NCBI GenBank assembly: GCA_026394695.1
Contig: JAPKXT010000191.1
Span: 1-13,362 of the forward strand
Direction of reading: 5' to 3'
DNA: 13,362 bases
DNA from: Methanoregula sp.
Lineage (GTDB): Archaea > Halobacteriota > Methanomicrobia > Methanomicrobiales > Methanospirillaceae
The notes under the pieces were generated by a model. The model was not told where the DNA came from, did not search any database, and worked only from the letters and a program-made list of their open reading frames with translations. The position numbers and the translations under genes were made by a program. Shown here in pieces: positions 12,053 to 13,362 of the stretch. The number at the start of each line of letters is the position of its first letter. Position 1 is the stretch's first letter.

Positions 12053-13362
12053 GCAGATGAGCCGGTTGCTTATCGTGGCGTCCAGGGATCAGCTTGACCC
12101 TGTTATCAGGGAACTCTACCGGTCCCACCTGTTCCATATCGAGGATTTCATTGTTGACGGCCGGGAAGGATATGATGGTTTTTCCATCGGTAAACCGCTC
12201 CCCGATGCAAGCGAAGTTTCCACGGATCTTATAAAGGTGCGTGCCATCGAGAATGCGTTTCTCATCAGGCCATCGGAGATCGAACCGACGGGAAAGCACC
12301 GCAATGCCGAGCTGAGATCGAAGATCGAACAGGAACTGCCCATAATCGAACGTGAGCTCGGGGAGCTCACTGGCAGACGATCCCGGCTTGAGGTGACACT
12401 CAAGGAATACGAGCAGAAAATTACCGAAATCCTGCCGTTTACCGAGATCCCGATGGATATGGAGATGTACCGCGGGTATGCAGGGCTCACTGTTCTTGCC
12501 GGGTATGTTTCAAAAGAGGTAAACATTCCGGAGCCCGCCGAGGTGTATATCTCGTCAGGGAAGGCACGGCGGTTTATCATTGCCGTCTTTAAAAATGACC
12601 GCCGCAGTGACGTGGATCGGGTGCTGCTTGAGGCGAATTTCCAGGCAGTTACTATTCCTGTGGAAACGGGGATGCCCCGGGTACGGATCGACGCTTGCAA
12701 CGAGCAGGTTGCACAGGCGAAAGCGGAGATCGATCAAATTAACCGGAGACTCGATGAGATCAGGGACAGGCACAGGGAATTTCTGGTCGCATGCGAGGAG
12801 ATACTGAAAGCGGACATAGAACGGGCGGAAGCCCCCCTGCGGTTCGCAACAATCGGGCAGACGTTCGTTGCTGAGGGGTGGGTACCGAAGAATAGGGCTG
12901 CATCCTTGAAGGATGCGCTCAACGGTGCAACAGGTGGCAAGATATTTGTAACCGAGCTGACAGTTGGCGAGCATGATCCTGTCCCGGTAGAGTATGACAA
13001 CCCCTCGTTTGCACGTCCGTCGCAGCTGCTCATGGACACGTACTCGCGACCAAAGTACAACGAACTTGATCCGACAATCATGGTCTCAATTGTATTTCCC
13101 ATCTTCTTTGGTCTTATTCTGGGAGATGTGGGGTATGGTATCCTGTTACTGGTCATGTGCCTTGGTCTGCGGAAATTCATAAAAGGAGAAGAAGGTCAGC
13201 AGCTGATTGCAGTGCTCAGGAATGCGAGCATCTCAAGCATCTTTTTTGGGGTGCTCTACAGCGAGTTTTTAGGGTTCCCGATGCCGTGGCCGTATCTTCT
13301 GCCGTCGCGTCACCTCAATATCGGGGCGCACGCTACGGGGCATGGTCCCAACATTCCAGGCC
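12039..13362 (+). CDS. ahaI: A-type ATP synthase subunit I (a-subunit homologue), 3' end outside window
   Basis: The frame starts MLTPRQMSRLLIVASRDQ, matching the usual ML-x-P-x-x-M-x-R-x-x-I-V opening of subunit I, and runs at least 441 residues to the window end. The N-terminal cytosolic half shows two long coiled-coil stretches (about 89-135 and 225-265) joined by an alpha/beta lobe; this arm contacts the peripheral stalks. GWVPKNRAASL (about 283-293) is the conserved G-W-V-P segment. The membrane half begins near residue 345, with FFGLILGDVGYG (356-367), the hallmark of V/A-ATPase a/I subunits. Later helices, including the essential arginine of the ion half-channels, lie beyond the window. 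AAGGAG (12026-12031) lies 7 bases before the chosen ATG; a second in-frame ATG at 12057 is possible. The gene looks richer in G+C than the upstream genes. It is translated with ahaH (14-base overlap). Confidence 0.95.
   Translation, partial: MLTPRQMSRLLIVASRDQLDPVIRELYRSHLFHIEDFIVDGREGYDGFSIGKPLPDASEVSTDLIKVRAIENAFLIRPSEIEPTGKHRNAELRSKIEQELPIIERELGELTGRRSRLEVTLKEYEQKITEILPFTEIPMDMEMYRGYAGLTVLAGYVSKEVNIPEPAEVYISSGKARRFIIAVFKNDRRSDVDRVLLEANFQAVTIPVETGMPRVRIDACNEQVAQAKAEIDQINRRLDEIRDRHREFLVACEEILKADIERAEAPLRFATIGQTFVAEGWVPKNRAASLKDALNGATGGKIFVTELTVGEHDPVPVEYDNPSFARPSQLLMDTYSRPKYNELDPTIMVSIVFPIFFGLILGDVGYGILLLVMCLGLRKFIKGEEGQQLIAVLRNASISSIFFGVLYSEFLGFPMPWPYLLPSRHLNIGAHATGHGPNIPG

Noticed and set aside
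12116..12700. 194-codon open frame on the minus strand within ahaI
   Set aside because: It is antisense to a clear A-ATPase subunit I gene, and its Ser/Arg-rich translation is typical of a shadow frame in GC-rich coding DNA. The same applies to the minus-strand frame at 12734-13180.

Overview
The window looks like a chromosomal segment of a methanogenic archaeon, most likely of the Methanomicrobiales (Methanoregula/Methanosphaerula-like). This is an inference. It rests on the start of an A-type ATP synthase operon (ahaH-ahaI), an archaeal type IV filament ATPase with a two-domain platform protein, KaiC/RAD55-type ATPases, a COG1361 S-layer-like protein with a MacB/LolD-type ABC transporter, TATA-box promoters, and strong GGAGG/GGTGA ribosome binding sites. 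I see no tRNA, rRNA, CRISPR array, transposase or insertion sequence.

Layout. Bases 1-641 (+) hold the 3' end of a TldE/PmbA-type protease gene and a small BofA-like membrane protein. Bases 859-1513 (-) hold an XRE regulator overlapping a DUF2178-type membrane protein. These are divergent from a small secreted protein gene (1769-2110, +), and the shared promoter region carries the same ATGTCAAAA element in front of each TATA box. Bases 2283-5376 (+) form a three-gene unit: a cell-surface protein with a C-terminal membrane anchor, an ABC ATPase, and a FtsX/MacB permease that appears to lack its central cytoplasmic loop. A hairpin with flanking T-runs separates this unit from the convergent pair that follows.

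Bases 5498-7020 (-) encode two translationally coupled KaiC-like ATPases, one with an intact Walker A motif and one with a degenerate motif. Divergent from them (7245-10905, +) is a filament/secretion cassette: a 27-residue ORF, a FlaI/GspE-type ATPase and a FlaJ/TadC-type platform protein, each coupled to the next by an ATGA overlap. No pilin or archaellin gene is visible. Bases 10985-11610 (+) carry a 51-residue zinc ribbon coupled to an unrecognised 157-residue protein. From 11723 to the window end lie ahaH and most of ahaI, the peripheral stalk and membrane subunits of the A-type ATP synthase.

Points most worth a second look: the apparent in-frame loss of about 30 residues in the MacB-like permease, the active/degenerate KaiC pair next to a filament ATPase, the short coupled ORF heading the filament operon, and the mirrored promoter elements around the XRE/DUF2178 pair. 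None of these proves a new system; they are leads based on sequence reading alone.
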